From assembly GCF_004342445.1 (NCBI RefSeq), contig NZ_SLWW01000005.1:124001-188000 (forward strand): a DNA stretch of 64,000 bases. The letters run 5' to 3'. A program made the translations under genes and the position numbers. Shown here one piece after another: positions 17,412 to 26,386 of the stretch; positions within the stretch are counted from its first letter, which is position 1, and every line of letters begins with the position of its first letter. Under the pieces are notes generated by a model. The model was given only the letters and a program-made list of their open reading frames with translations, searched no databases and was not told the origin of the DNA. Source of the stretch: Rhodovulum euryhalinum. Lineage in GTDB: Bacteria > Pseudomonadota > Alphaproteobacteria > Rhodobacterales > Rhodobacteraceae.

Positions 17412-18305
17412 ATGAACAAGCTCGACACCAAAACTCGCGCCCTGATCCTCCGCCTTCTGGTGGAAGGCAACTCCATCCGCGCCACCACGCGCATCGCGGA
17501 CGTGTCGAAAAACACAGTCACGAAGCTTCTGAAAGACGCTGGGAAAGCCTGCGCCGCTTACCACGATGGACACGTTCGTGGCGTCAAGGCCTCGCATGTG
17601 CAGGCCGATGAAATCTGGTCGTTCTGCTATGCCAAGGAGCGCAACGTCGCGGAAGCTAAGGCCGCTCCGGCAGACGCTGGCGATATCTGGACTTGGACCG
17701 CCATGGACCGCGATAGCAAGCTGATGATCAGCTACACCGTAGGCGACCGCTCCGCCGCTACCGCGCGCGAGTTCATGTTTGATCTGGCTGACCGTCTAGC
17801 TACCCGCGTCCAACTGACCACGGACGGGCATGGAGCCTACCTCAAGGCAGTGGCCGATGCCTTCTCCGGTGAAGTGGATTATGCGATGCTTATCAAGCAG
17901 TATGGCGACCCGACCGGCACCAAGGGCCATGAGCGCAAGTATAGCCCCGCCGAATGCACTGGCACCATTAAGGAAGCGATCTTCGGTAAGCCCGACATGG
18001 CGCAAGTCGGAACGTCGCATTTAGAGCGCCAAAACCTGACCATGCGCATGGGTATGCGCCGCTTCACCCGACTGACTAACGCCTTCTCCAAGAAGGCAGA
18101 GAACCACGCCTATGCCGTGGCCCTGCACTTTATGCACTACAACTTCTGCCGCACGCACAAGACGCTGCGCATGACGCCTGCTATGGCTGCTGGCGTGACT
18201 GACCGCCTGTGGGATGTTGAGGATCTGGTGGCGCTGGTGGAAGCGGCAGAACTCGCACCCAAAAAGCGCGGGCCGTACAAGAAGCGAAATCAGGCCCGAG
18301 GGTAA
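17412..18305 (+). CDS. IS1-type DDE transposase
   Basis: Protein of 297 residues from the ATG at 17412 (an in-frame ATG six codons upstream is possible). An N-terminal helix-turn-helix (EGNSIRATTRIADVSKNTVT) precedes a DDE domain: first Asp in VQADEIWSF, second in QLTTDGHGAYL, Glu in HLERQNLTMRMGMRR, then the RFTRLTNAFSKK motif and a C-terminal HKTLRMTPAMAAGV. This is the IS1-like single-frame transposase family found widely in Alphaproteobacteria. The gene is intact, so the element may be mobile. It is divergent from the toxin gene and overlaps the convergent ImmA/IrrE gene by 16 bp. Confidence 0.9.
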   Translation: MNKLDTKTRALILRLLVEGNSIRATTRIADVSKNTVTKLLKDAGKACAAYHDGHVRGVKASHVQADEIWSFCYAKERNVAEAKAAPADAGDIWTWTAMDRDSKLMISYTVGDRSAATAREFMFDLADRLATRVQLTTDGHGAYLKAVADAFSGEVDYAMLIKQYGDPTGTKGHERKYSPAECTGTIKEAIFGKPDMAQVGTSHLERQNLTMRMGMRRFTRLTNAFSKKAENHAYAVALHFMHYNFCRTHKTLRMTPAMAAGVTDRLWDVEDLVALVEAAELAPKKRGPYKKRNQARG

Positions 18306-18784
18306 GGCACCCCAAGCCTGATTGACATGGCGTGCTCTGAGACCCCAAAAAGATTAGCCATTTTTGAGACGTCGTTCCCAAGTCTCTCCCGCTCTCGGGC
18401 GATTGCTTCACGAGGCATCAGTAGGTTGGCAGCGAACTTGTTCGCCTCTGTTTCTTCTTTCGGCCCGATAAGCGTATTGTGATACTTTCCGACCTCAGTG
18501 CTGCGGTAGGCTCGGTCGTCGTCAAGGCCGTCTCCTATAAGGTGTCGATGCAGCATGTAGTGCCCAAGCTCATGCGCCAAAGTGAACCTTTGACGAGTGT
18601 CTGGGTCAGCAGCGTTTATTGTGACCAAGAAGCTTTCACCATTCTTTTCGAGCATGCCAGATATGCCTGACGGCAGGAAAGCCGGCTTCATCTTGATCCC
18701 AAGCATCGCTGGCAGCGACTTCACAGGAACGGGCAACGTTCTACGAGCCTCCGTCAGTACATCCCACTGGTCAGACAGGTTCAT
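18290..18784 (-). CDS. ImmA/IrrE family metallo-endopeptidase (transposon cargo)
   Basis: Protein of 164 residues. The zinc motif H71-E-L-G-H75 (TLAHELGHYMLH) and the second helix with TEANKFAANLLMP are classic for ImmA/IrrE peptidases, which cleave phage- or ICE-type repressors or DdrO. There is no adjacent XRE repressor gene; instead it is coupled by a 4-bp ATGA overlap to a small membrane protein upstream. A standalone peptidase plus a membrane partner could be a signalling pair, but partner and substrate are unknown. Confidence 0.85.
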   Translation of the reverse strand: MNLSDQWDVLTEARRTLPVPVKSLPAMLGIKMKPAFLPSGISGMLEKNGESFLVTINAADPDTRQRFTLAHELGHYMLHRHLIGDGLDDDRAYRSTEVGKYHNTLIGPKEETEANKFAANLLMPREAIARERERLGNDVSKMANLFGVSEHAMSIRLGVPYPRA

Positions 18785-19119
18785 TCGACTTTGCCTCCGT
18801 TGTCTTGCGCACCAGCCATCTGGTCTGCGGCTTCGTTGCTCACATCGTCAGAGTCCAGAAAAGACCTGTATGCCTTTAGCAAATCAGGTAACTCTCGCTG
18901 CAAATATTCGTTGGTAACGCGCTCCGCGGTAGCCTCGGCTGTTTCTTTGGCTTGCACGATAGCATGTGCCTTCGCGATGGAGCGAAAGTTCAAAAAAGCA
19001 AAGACACCACCCAGTACCAATATAGTGCTGACTATCGCCAAAAGCAACGATACTAGGTCCAGGCGCCCCGTCTGGGCCGCAAACTCCACCACACTTCTGG
19101 TAACTTCCTCAGAACCCAT
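18781..19119 (-). CDS. small single-pass membrane protein (transposon cargo)
   Basis: Protein of 112 residues with one clear membrane helix (LVSLLLAIVSTILVLGGVFAF, about residues 22-42) and a long charged, helical, probably coiled-coil cytoplasmic tail (AIVQAKETAEATAERVTNEY). The ATG at 19119 is chosen because GGGGAGG lies nine bases before it; a TTG at 19170 next to the transposon end has no such site. Overlaps the peptidase gene by 4 bp, implying joint function. No family recognised. Confidence 0.7.
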   Translation of the reverse strand: MGSEEVTRSVVEFAAQTGRLDLVSLLLAIVSTILVLGGVFAFLNFRSIAKAHAIVQAKETAEATAERVTNEYLQRELPDLLKAYRSFLDSDDVSNEAADQMAGAQDNGGKVE

Positions 19120-19175
19120 GTCCGCCAGCCTCCCCCAAGACGGCTTACCGACTGCCGATGCGCCCAGCAACTATT

Positions 19176-19202
19176 TTTCTGATTTCAAACTGACCCACTA
19201 CC
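19176..19202 (-). repeat. right terminal inverted repeat (IRR)
   Basis: Reverse complement starts GGTAGTGGGTCAG at 19202 and matches IRL at 26 of 27 bases. Ends exactly at the right target duplication. Confidence 0.93.
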
Positions 19203-19210
19203 GGCCGTCA
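19203..19210. repeat. right copy of 8-bp target-site duplication
   Basis: GGCCGTCA, identical to 15049-15056. Its last three bases are the reverse complement of the TGA stop codon of the RND pump gene, so the transposon inserted exactly at that gene's end and the duplication preserved the stop. Confidence 0.93.
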
Positions 19211-22200
19211 GCCCGCCAGCGCCTCTTCCAGTTCGCGGGCGAGACGGCGGGTTTCCTCGGCCCGGGGGGTCGAGAACCGGGCGAGCAGCAGGTAGGCGAC
19301 CGGCGTCAGGTAAAGCGTCGAGATCGTCGCAAGCCCCAGACCGCCCACGATCACCCAGCCCAGCGCCTCGCGCGCCTCGGCCCCCGCGCCCGACGACAGG
19401 ATCAGGGGCACGCCGCCCAGCACGGTCGAGGTCATCGTCATCATCACCGGGCGCAGGCGGATCGTGGCCGCATCGAACGCCGCCTGTGCGACACTCGTCC
19501 CGCCATCGCGCAGCTGGTTCGCGAATTCCACGATCAGGATGCCGTTCTTGGCCATGATCCCGATCAGCATGACCAACCCGATCTGTGAATAGACGTTCAG
19601 GCTGAGCCCGGTGAACAGCATCGCGAAGACCGCGCAGGCCAGCCCCAGCGGAACGGTCGCCATGACCACGATCGCCGAGATGAAGCTTTCGAACTGGGCG
19701 GACAGCACCAGGAATACCACTGCGATGGCAAAGCCGAAGATTATGAGAAGCCCCGCATTGGTCTGGTTCAGCGTCGCCGCCTCGCCCAGCGGCACGATGC
19801 GGTTCTGTTCGTCCAGCAGGTCCGCAGCCAGCGCCTCGACGCGGGCCAGGGCGTCGCCCAGCGCCAGGTCGGGCGTCAGGCCGGCCGAGATCTCCACCGA
19901 CCGGCTCTGGTTCTCGCGGTCAAGCTCGGGCGCGACGGCGCGTTCCTCGAGCCGCACGAAGCTCGACATCGGCACCATCTGGCCGTCAGAGGTCTGGACG
20001 AAGACGTTCTGCAGGTCGGACGGATCGTCGACGGGGGTCGAGGTGGACAGCAACTGGATGTCGAAGCTCTGGTCGCCGATGAAGACCGATCCGACCGTGC
20101 GCCCGTTCAGCACCGCGCGCAGCGCCTCGCCCAGCCCGGTGATGTCGATGCCCAGGTCCGCGGCGCGGGTGCGGTCGATCTCGACGAAAAGCTGGGGCTG
20201 GGTCGTCTCGTATTCCAGTTGCACCTCGCCGAAGGCCGGTTCCTGCTCCATCCGTTCGACCAGCGACTCGGAGATTTCGGCCAGGCGGTCATAGCTTTCG
20301 CCGGTGATCGCGAAACTCAGGCCGCGGCCCGCGCCGCGGATGCCCAGCGAATTCGGCTGGATCGCAAAGGCGCGCACGCCGACGATCTGCCGCAGCTTGC
20401 CGTTGATCTCGGAGACGATCTCGTCCTGGCTGCGCGCGCGGTCGCCCCAGTCCGCCAGCCGGAACACCATGAACCCGCGATTGTCCGCGCCGAACCCCGC
20501 GATCGAGAAGACGCTGACGATCTCGCCCGCCTCGCGCAGGGGCGTCACCGCGTCCTCGATCGCGCGCATCTTGGATTGGGTGTAATCCAGCGAAACGCCC
20601 TGGGGCGCCGTGATCCGCAGCAACGCCACGGCGCGGTCCTCGCGCGGGGTCAGTTCCTGCCGGATGCCGCCCGCGACCAGCAGCGCGGTCAGGGCGAACA
20701 GCCCCGCGGCCACCACCACCACAAGAGGCGCTGCAAGCGCCCAGCTTAGCGTGCGGGCGTACAGCGCGGCCAGCGCCGCGCCCAGCCAGGCAAGCGGCCC
20801 GCGCCCCGGCCCGCCCGTATCGGCCCTCAGCATCCGGCTGGCCAGCACCGGGCAGAGCGTCAGCGCCACGACCGAAGATATCGCGACCGCGATGGCCAGG
20901 GTGAATCCGAACTCGCGGAACAGCCCGCCCGCCTGTCCGGGCAGGAACGACAGCGGTACGAACACCGCGGCCAGCGTCGCGGTGGTGGTGACGACGGCGA
21001 AGAACACCTGCTTGGTTCCCAGCACGGCCGCGGCGCGCGGCCCCATGCCTTCGGACCGCCGGCGGACGATGTTCTCCAGCACCACGATCGCGTCGTCCAC
21101 CACCAGCCCGGTGGCCAGCACCAGCGCCAGAAGCGTCAGGATATTGACCGAGAAGCCCACCATGTAGATCGCCGCCAGCGTGCCGATCAGCGCCACGGGC
21201 ATGGTCAGCCCCGGGATCAGCGTCGCGCGCACGTCGCGCAGGAACAGGAAGATCACCAGGACGACGATTGCCGTGGCAAGGCCCAGTGTCTTCAGCACCT
21301 CGATGATGGCGCCGTTGACGAAGACCGCGTCGTCCGAGGTGACGAAGATGTTGATGTCCTCGGGCAGCGTCCGGTCCAGTTCGGCCACCACGGCGCGGAC
21401 ATTGCGCGAGATGTCCAGCGTGTTGCTGCCCGCCTGCCGGACCACGCCCATGCCGATCCCGGTCTGGCCGTCGGCGCGCAGCATCGTCTCGTCCGGCGCG
21501 GGGCCAAGCGTCACGCGGGCCACGTCGCGCACCTCGACATCCGGGGCGATGCGCAGGTCCTCGAATGCCTCGGCCGAGGCAACCATTGCGGTCGTGCGCA
21601 CGTTGATCGACTGCCGGTCGCCCTCCAGGTCGCCCGCGGCGGCGTTGAAGCCCGCATCCGCCAGCGCGCGCGCCACATCGGCCAGCGTCAGCCCGCGGCT
21701 GGCGAGCGCGGCCTGGTCTATATCGACGCGGAAGATCGGCTCGCGGTCGCCATAGATGCGCAGGTCGGCCACGCCCTCGACCGAGACCAGCCGGTCCTCG
21801 ATCCGGTCCTGAACGATCTGGGTCAGATCCTGCGCGGTGCGCTGCGACGAGGTGACAGCGACCCGCATCACCGGTTCGGCATCGGCATCCGCCTTGACGA
21901 TCTCGGGATCCTCGGCGCCTTCGGGCAACTGGCCCTCGATCCGGGCAACCGCGTCGCGTGTGTCGGTAGCGGCCACGTCGATATCGATGCTCTCGCTGAA
22001 TTCCAGCGTGACCCGGCTGCGCCCGAAGCGCGAGTTCGACGAGATCGAGCGGATGCCCGCGACCCGCCCGACGGCGCCCTCGATCCGGCTGGTGATCTCC
22101 TGGTCGATGGTCTCGGGCGAAGCGCCGGGAAAATCGGTTGTGACGGTGACCACGGGGCGGTCGACATTCGGCAATTCGCGGATTTCCACGCCGAACAGCG

Positions 22201-22312
22201 CGGCAAAGCCCGCCAGCACGATCAGCGCGCTGACCACCAGCGCCAGGATCGGGCGGCGGACAAACAGCGCGGGGCCACCCCCTTCGGCTGCGCGCGTGGC
22301 TTCCTCCAGCAT
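19208..22312 (-). CDS. RND-family efflux permease
   Basis: Protein of 1034 residues, full length for an AcrB/MexB-type HAE1 pump. TM1 is near residues 22-45; the second cluster of helices includes the proton-relay Asp pair in ATGLVVDDAIVVLENI; the two-fold repeat reappears in the C-terminal half (TGLSLNVYSQIGLVMLIG, then KNGILIVEFANQLRDGG). It forms a trimer that exports hydrophobic compounds with the adaptor encoded 15 bp upstream. No outer-membrane channel or TetR repressor is adjacent. Its stop codon falls in the target duplication of the transposon, but the reading frame is intact. Confidence 0.92.
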   Translation of the reverse strand: MLEEATRAAEGGGPALFVRRPILALVVSALIVLAGFAALFGVEIRELPNVDRPVVTVTTDFPGASPETIDQEITSRIEGAVGRVAGIRSISSNSRFGRSRVTLEFSESIDIDVAATDTRDAVARIEGQLPEGAEDPEIVKADADAEPVMRVAVTSSQRTAQDLTQIVQDRIEDRLVSVEGVADLRIYGDREPIFRVDIDQAALASRGLTLADVARALADAGFNAAAGDLEGDRQSINVRTTAMVASAEAFEDLRIAPDVEVRDVARVTLGPAPDETMLRADGQTGIGMGVVRQAGSNTLDISRNVRAVVAELDRTLPEDINIFVTSDDAVFVNGAIIEVLKTLGLATAIVVLVIFLFLRDVRATLIPGLTMPVALIGTLAAIYMVGFSVNILTLLALVLATGLVVDDAIVVLENIVRRRSEGMGPRAAAVLGTKQVFFAVVTTTATLAAVFVPLSFLPGQAGGLFREFGFTLAIAVAISSVVALTLCPVLASRMLRADTGGPGRGPLAWLGAALAALYARTLSWALAAPLVVVVAAGLFALTALLVAGGIRQELTPREDRAVALLRITAPQGVSLDYTQSKMRAIEDAVTPLREAGEIVSVFSIAGFGADNRGFMVFRLADWGDRARSQDEIVSEINGKLRQIVGVRAFAIQPNSLGIRGAGRGLSFAITGESYDRLAEISESLVERMEQEPAFGEVQLEYETTQPQLFVEIDRTRAADLGIDITGLGEALRAVLNGRTVGSVFIGDQSFDIQLLSTSTPVDDPSDLQNVFVQTSDGQMVPMSSFVRLEERAVAPELDRENQSRSVEISAGLTPDLALGDALARVEALAADLLDEQNRIVPLGEAATLNQTNAGLLIIFGFAIAVVFLVLSAQFESFISAIVVMATVPLGLACAVFAMLFTGLSLNVYSQIGLVMLIGIMAKNGILIVEFANQLRDGGTSVAQAAFDAATIRLRPVMMTMTSTVLGGVPLILSSGAGAEAREALGWVIVGGLGLATISTLYLTPVAYLLLARFSTPRAEETRRLARELEEALAG

Positions 22313-22327
22313 CGGGTTCGCCCTCCG

Positions 22328-23488
22328 TCAGAGCCGGTCCGGGCCAGAGCCCGTGGCAAGTGCCGCCTGCGGCGCCACGATCCTGACCTCGATGCCCTGG
22401 CGCAGCGTCTGGACGCCCTCGGTCACCAGCGGCTCGCCGATTTCCAGATCGGCTTCGACAATCACGCTGTCGGCGTTGCGCTGGCGGATCGTTACCGGCA
22501 CGCGGGCCGCCTTGCCCTCGCGCACGGCCCAGACATAGGCGCCCTCGGCCGACCATTGCACCGACAGCGGGTCGACCGAGGTCAGCGCCTCGCCCGGAAA
22601 GCGCAGGATCACCTCGAAGGCCATCCCCGCGCGCAGCCGGTCCGCGTCATTGGCCAGCCGCCCCTGTACTCTCAGCGTGCGGCTGGCGGGGTCCACCACG
22701 TTGTCGATGGCATGCACCGTTCCCTTGAGCACCGTGTCGGGCATCGCCAGCGGGCGTGCCTCGAGCGGCATCCCCTGCGTGATCTGGCCCACCACGCGTT
22801 CCGGGACGCGGAAATCGATCAGGATCTGCGACCGGTCGGTGATCGTCACCAGCATGTCCTGCGCCGAGACGCTGTCGCCCACGGCCAGGTCGACCACCCC
22901 CGCCCAGCCCGAGATCGGGGCGAACACGCTGCGCCGGTCGAGGTCGAATTGCGCCTCGCGCAGCGCCAGTTCCGCGGTGCGCAGCGCAAGGTCCGCCGCG
23001 CGGCGGCTGACCTCGGTCACCGCGCCGGTATTCTCCAGCCGGGCAAGGCGCCGGGCCTCGTCGCGGGCGTCCTCCAGCATCAGCCGGGCGCGTTCCACGG
23101 CAATCCTCTCGGCCTCGTCCTCCAGCCGCAGGATCAGGCTGTCCGCCTCGATATGGGCGCCGTCCTCGAAGCCAAGCTCCATCACCTCGCCGGCGGCCTT
23201 GGCACGGACGTTGACGGTCCTCAGCGCCTTGCCGTCGCCGATCGAGGCCACCCGGTCGCTGATCCGGCCCTCGGCCACCTCCTCGACGACCACCGCCGTG
23301 GCGCCTCCGCGCCGCGGTTGCCCGGTGTCCCCGGCGCCGGGTGCCGTTGCCTCGATCCCGAACATGTCCAGCACGCCCATCCGGTCGAGCACCGGCTTGG
23401 CCGAGGGGACATAGGCGACCCAGAGGGCAAGCGTGCCCAGCACGACAAGGGCTGAAAGGGCGAGTTGCCGGAGCATCGGGCGTTCCAT
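22328..23488 (-). CDS. RND efflux membrane-fusion (adaptor) protein
   Basis: Protein of 386 residues of the HlyD/AcrA family: an N-terminal membrane anchor (LALSALVVLGTLALWVAYV), lipoyl/barrel-sandwich halves (VRAKAAGEVMELGFEDGAHIEADSLI is split by a helical hairpin of about 60 residues) and a C-terminal beta-barrel. It bridges the RND permease to an outer-membrane channel. It is the first gene of a two-gene unit with the permease. A second ATG 12 bp inside (MLRQLAL) is an equally possible start. Confidence 0.9.
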   Translation of the reverse strand: MERPMLRQLALSALVVLGTLALWVAYVPSAKPVLDRMGVLDMFGIEATAPGAGDTGQPRRGGATAVVVEEVAEGRISDRVASIGDGKALRTVNVRAKAAGEVMELGFEDGAHIEADSLILRLEDEAERIAVERARLMLEDARDEARRLARLENTGAVTEVSRRAADLALRTAELALREAQFDLDRRSVFAPISGWAGVVDLAVGDSVSAQDMLVTITDRSQILIDFRVPERVVGQITQGMPLEARPLAMPDTVLKGTVHAIDNVVDPASRTLRVQGRLANDADRLRAGMAFEVILRFPGEALTSVDPLSVQWSAEGAYVWAVREGKAARVPVTIRQRNADSVIVEADLEIGEPLVTEGVQTLRQGIEVRIVAPQAALATGSGPDRL

Positions 23489-23612
23489 CCACAGGGCGCC
23501 GCGCGCTGCGGCTTGTCAAAAGATTATAGCGCGTGTCGTGCGATGTCACTTTCCGCAACGCTCACGGGTCGGAGAGCGGGCCGTGAGCCGTACCGCCCGC
23601 AGGCAGCCGCGG

Positions 23613-24128
23613 TCACCGGTGGGAAAGCCCCAGCACCGCGCGGCACCAGGCACGGACCGCCCGGATATCCGCCGGCAGCGTCTCGGCCAGGCCGCCTGCG
23701 AAGGCGTCGAACGCCGCGCCGCTGAACGTGCCGACGCCCACCAGCACGGGCAGGTCACGCTCAAGCGCAAGGGCGATCGTCCCGCGGAAGCCGTGGCCTT
23801 CGGCTTCCTGCCGCCCGAACTTGTTCAAAAGGAAGATGTCCGCCGGCCGGGCGAGGCGACGTTCAGTTTCGGCCGCTGCGCGTTCAAGCGCATCGGCGTC
23901 CAGCCGGCAGCCGCGTGCGCCGGGTCCGAGCGGCTGGTCGAGGCCGATCCGCGGGCCATCCGGCAGCACCCGCAGACGCATCTCGCACGGATGCGCCCCC
24001 GCCAGCGGCGCGGCATCGCGCACGGCGCCCACGGGCACGCGCCCCTCGGCCAGAAGCCAATCGGCCGTGTCGCGCATCATCTGGTCGACAAGGCCGCCGC
24101 TCGGGTCCCTGAGCGCTGCAAGCCGCAT
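23613..24128 (-). CDS. DUF2478 protein, predicted nucleotide-binding, molybdenum-linked family
   Basis: Protein of 171 residues. It shows the DUF2478 pattern: CEMRLRVLPDGPRIGLDQ, then LGPGARGCRLDADAL, ADIFLLNKFGRQEAEGHGF and LPVLVGVGTFSGAAFDAFAG. The family resembles NTPases without a clear P-loop and is often found near molybdate transport or Mo-enzyme genes, which fits the CO dehydrogenase operon 10 kb away; a direct link is inference. A GGGGAGGA ribosome site precedes the ATG. It stands alone between the pump and the glycosyltransferase block. Confidence 0.75.
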   Translation of the reverse strand: MRLAALRDPSGGLVDQMMRDTADWLLAEGRVPVGAVRDAAPLAGAHPCEMRLRVLPDGPRIGLDQPLGPGARGCRLDADALERAAAETERRLARPADIFLLNKFGRQEAEGHGFRGTIALALERDLPVLVGVGTFSGAAFDAFAGGLAETLPADIRAVRAWCRAVLGLSHR

Positions 24129-24266
24129 ATGATCCTCCCCCGGCGCGGGTGTCCGCCGCCCACCCAGTCCATGCCGCCACCGAAAGGCGGTCGGGGCAGG
24201 GAAGTCAAGGCCGTGCCTGCCGGGGCTGCCCGCCCCGCCCGCGCCGCGCGCGTCATGCCGCCGTGG

Positions 24267-25097
24267 TCAGCGGGCCATATCGCGGTAGTGGCAAAACAGC
24301 GCCTCGATCCGGTTCCGGTCGGGTCCGGCGCGGTCCCATCGGGCGAAGGCGCGCGTGCCGGGCTTGCGGGGGCTGCTGAAATGCAGCACGCGGATCTGCT
24401 CGAACGGCACCTGCACGGTCGGGTCGGTGAAGAAGGGCGTCTGGAAGTTCCAGCGAAAGTCCCGCGACGGGCGCAGCCCCTGCGCGGACAGCCAGAGCGA
24501 GAGCAGGCTCTGGTCGGCATAGGCAAACCAGCGGGCGTAGCGTTCGGCAAGCCGGGCAAGCCCGGCCAGGTGTGCGCGGGTCCGGAACGCGGCGGGCAGG
24601 GCGAAGAACCCGGCGTTCGCCATGTCGTCGGGCCCCTCGGGGAAGGGCAGGCCGTCTTCGGCCAGGCGGGCGTTCAGAACCGGGTCGTCGCGCCAGCGCG
24701 ACTCGAAGACCCGCACCGCCGGATCGGCCTCGTGGTTTGCCACGAAGACGGGCTGCCGGGCGGCGAACGGCGCGTAGAGCGGGCCGAGCACCAGCATGTC
24801 GGCATCCAGATGCAGGATCGTTCCATATCCGTCGAAGGCGCGGCGCCACAGACCGAACCGGTGCCGCGCGCAATCGCGCCCGCGGGTGGGGCGCAGCAGG
24901 GCGGTGAATTCCGGCGGCGCCACTGCGGGCAGGCGCGTGGCGCCCCGTTCTGCCAGAAGCCGCAGCATCCCCGCATCGGCGCCCCGGTAATCGACCAGAA
25001 GCGGCGGGTGGCCGGGGGCGTTTTGCGCAAGGCTGTTCAGGCAGGCGCGCGCACAGGGCAGGGCGCCATCATCGAAGCAGAGATAGATCGCGTTCAC
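24267..25097 (-). CDS. GT8-like glycosyltransferase
   Basis: Protein of 276 residues starting at a GTG that overlaps the upstream stop (GTGA). The N-terminal Rossmann-like part (NAIYLCFDDGALPCARACLNSL) leads to a DxD motif in ILHLDADMLVLGPL near residues 90-100, then NAGFFAL and YADQSLLSLWL, all as in GT8/GT-A nucleotide-sugar transferases, and a late histidine in RVLHFSSPRKP. It would transfer a sugar using a metal-bound sugar nucleotide in the cytoplasm; donor and acceptor unknown. Third gene of a minus-strand unit: radical SAM, GT, GT. Confidence 0.75.
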   Translation of the reverse strand: MNAIYLCFDDGALPCARACLNSLAQNAPGHPPLLVDYRGADAGMLRLLAERGATRLPAVAPPEFTALLRPTRGRDCARHRFGLWRRAFDGYGTILHLDADMLVLGPLYAPFAARQPVFVANHEADPAVRVFESRWRDDPVLNARLAEDGLPFPEGPDDMANAGFFALPAAFRTRAHLAGLARLAERYARWFAYADQSLLSLWLSAQGLRPSRDFRWNFQTPFFTDPTVQVPFEQIRVLHFSSPRKPGTRAFARWDRAGPDRNRIEALFCHYRDMAR

Positions 25098-26386
25098 GCC
25101 GCGCCAGCCCCGGCTGCGCTGGGGGCGAAAACCTCGGCGGGCGGCGTACCGGCCCGCACCCGGTCGAACAGCGCGGTCACCCGCTGCAATTGCGCCGCCG
25201 CCTCGGGCACAAGCCGCAGCCTGTAGACCAGCGGCCGCCCGGTCTCGGTCAGGATCGCGGCCAGCGCGGCGGCGTCGAAGCCCGCCGGAGAGCTGCGGTA
25301 GACGATGTTCAGCTTGCTGTGGATATGCCTGAAATCGGTGCCGCCCGTCTCGCAAAGCCGGACCTCGTAGTTGCGAAATCCGGTTTCGAGATCGTCCAGG
25401 ACGTCCCGAAGGCAGGAGTCCCAATAGCGCACCACACGCGCATCGGCGAGCACCAGGATGACAAGGTCGGACAGGTCGATCCCCCGGGGTGCGCGCCTGC
25501 GCCAGCTTTCCTCGTCGGCGGTGCTGACGCGGTCATAATCGTGCCGGTGGTCGAACGACAGCGCGCGGAAGCCCGCATCGACATAGGTCCGCAGCGCCTC
25601 GGGGCTCATGGCGGCGACGCGCTCGAATTCTGCCTCGTTCAGGCGGCAGAAGGCCGAGGCATAGCGGCTGTCGATGCCGCGGGCATGGTCGAGATGGTAG
25701 AGGTTCCAGCCCTCGACCCGTGCGACGGCATGGCCAAGTCGTCGCAGCCGCAGATCGAATTCGCGATCCTCATGGCCGTAGCCGACGAAATTCTCGTTCC
25801 AGCCGCCTGCCGTGAAGAATGCCGCGCGCGTGCACAAGATCGCCCCGCCGACGGCGCGGTAACGGTCGTCGCCATAAAGCGGGTAGAGGTCGGGATCGGG
25901 GCAGGCGTTCCGGTGATCGACGGTCTCGGGCGCGACGGTCCGGACGGAATCGAAGAACGCAGCCCAGCCGGTCAGGGCAGCGGCCCGGCGGCGCGAGATG
26001 TTCATCACGATCCCGTTGTGAACATGGGCGGCATCCGCGCCTGCGCCAAGCCGCGCCATCCCCTCGGCCAGCGCGGCGGGGTGCGGAACCGTGTCGCAAT
26101 CGGACAGCAGCAGATACGGCCGCGCCGAGACCGCAGCGCCTAGGTTCATGTTGCGCGTCTTCCAGTGGCATCCGTCGTCCCGGCGGAACAGCAGCCGCAG
26201 ATCATCCCCGACCGGCAGGTCCAGCGCCGGCTGCGCGCCCTGCTCGACCACCACCAGTTCGGCGCCCGTGGTCATCGCGGCATAATAGTCCCGCAGCCGG
26301 GCCAGGTTGGCCACCCGGTCGGGCGAGTCGGGCTTGACCGACACGATCACCGCGACATGCGAAAGATCGACCGGCCTTGCCATCAT
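25094..26386 (-). CDS. GT-A glycosyltransferase with galactosyltransferase-type C-terminal motif
   Basis: Protein of 430 residues. The N-terminal half is a GT2-like fold (VAVIVSVKPDSPDRVANLARL; DxD-like DCDTVPHPAAL near residue 100). The middle has GWNENFVGYGHEDREFDLRLRRLG, the signature of the C-terminal galactosyltransferase domain (Glyco_transf_7C) of chondroitin-polymerase-like enzymes. About 200 further residues (from SRYASAFCRLN on) have no clear family. ATGATG at its start overlaps the radical SAM stop, and its own stop overlaps the next GT; the three genes are tightly coupled. Confidence 0.78.
   Translation of the reverse strand: MMARPVDLSHVAVIVSVKPDSPDRVANLARLRDYYAAMTTGAELVVVEQGAQPALDLPVGDDLRLLFRRDDGCHWKTRNMNLGAAVSARPYLLLSDCDTVPHPAALAEGMARLGAGADAAHVHNGIVMNISRRRAAALTGWAAFFDSVRTVAPETVDHRNACPDPDLYPLYGDDRYRAVGGAILCTRAAFFTAGGWNENFVGYGHEDREFDLRLRRLGHAVARVEGWNLYHLDHARGIDSRYASAFCRLNEAEFERVAAMSPEALRTYVDAGFRALSFDHRHDYDRVSTADEESWRRRAPRGIDLSDLVILVLADARVVRYWDSCLRDVLDDLETGFRNYEVRLCETGGTDFRHIHSKLNIVYRSSPAGFDAAALAAILTETGRPLVYRLRLVPEAAAQLQRVTALFDRVRAGTPPAEVFAPSAAGAGAA

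Larger units (their letters stand above)
15057..19202. mobile_element. 4.1-kb transposon carrying toxin-antitoxin and ImmA/IrrE cargo
   Basis: Bounded by 27-bp terminal inverted repeats that match at 26 positions (both begin GGTAGTGGGTCAGTTTG reading inward) and flanked by an exact 8-bp duplication GGCCGTCA. Inside are seven genes: small KGG-motif protein, hypothetical protein, HigA-like antitoxin-peptidase, HigB-like toxin, IS1-type DDE transposase, ImmA/IrrE peptidase and a small membrane protein. Only one gene is a transposase, so this is a unit transposon (transporter IS) with passengers on both sides of the transposase, not a composite of two ISs. Its codon use is visibly less GC-biased than neighbours. 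It sits between coxC and the 3' end of the RND pump gene, disrupting neither. Confidence 0.92.

Noticed and set aside
17364-18310. Transposase gene as a separate smaller insertion sequence inside the cargo region
   Set aside because: No inverted repeats or duplication were found immediately around the gene; the only good ends are those of the 4.1-kb element.
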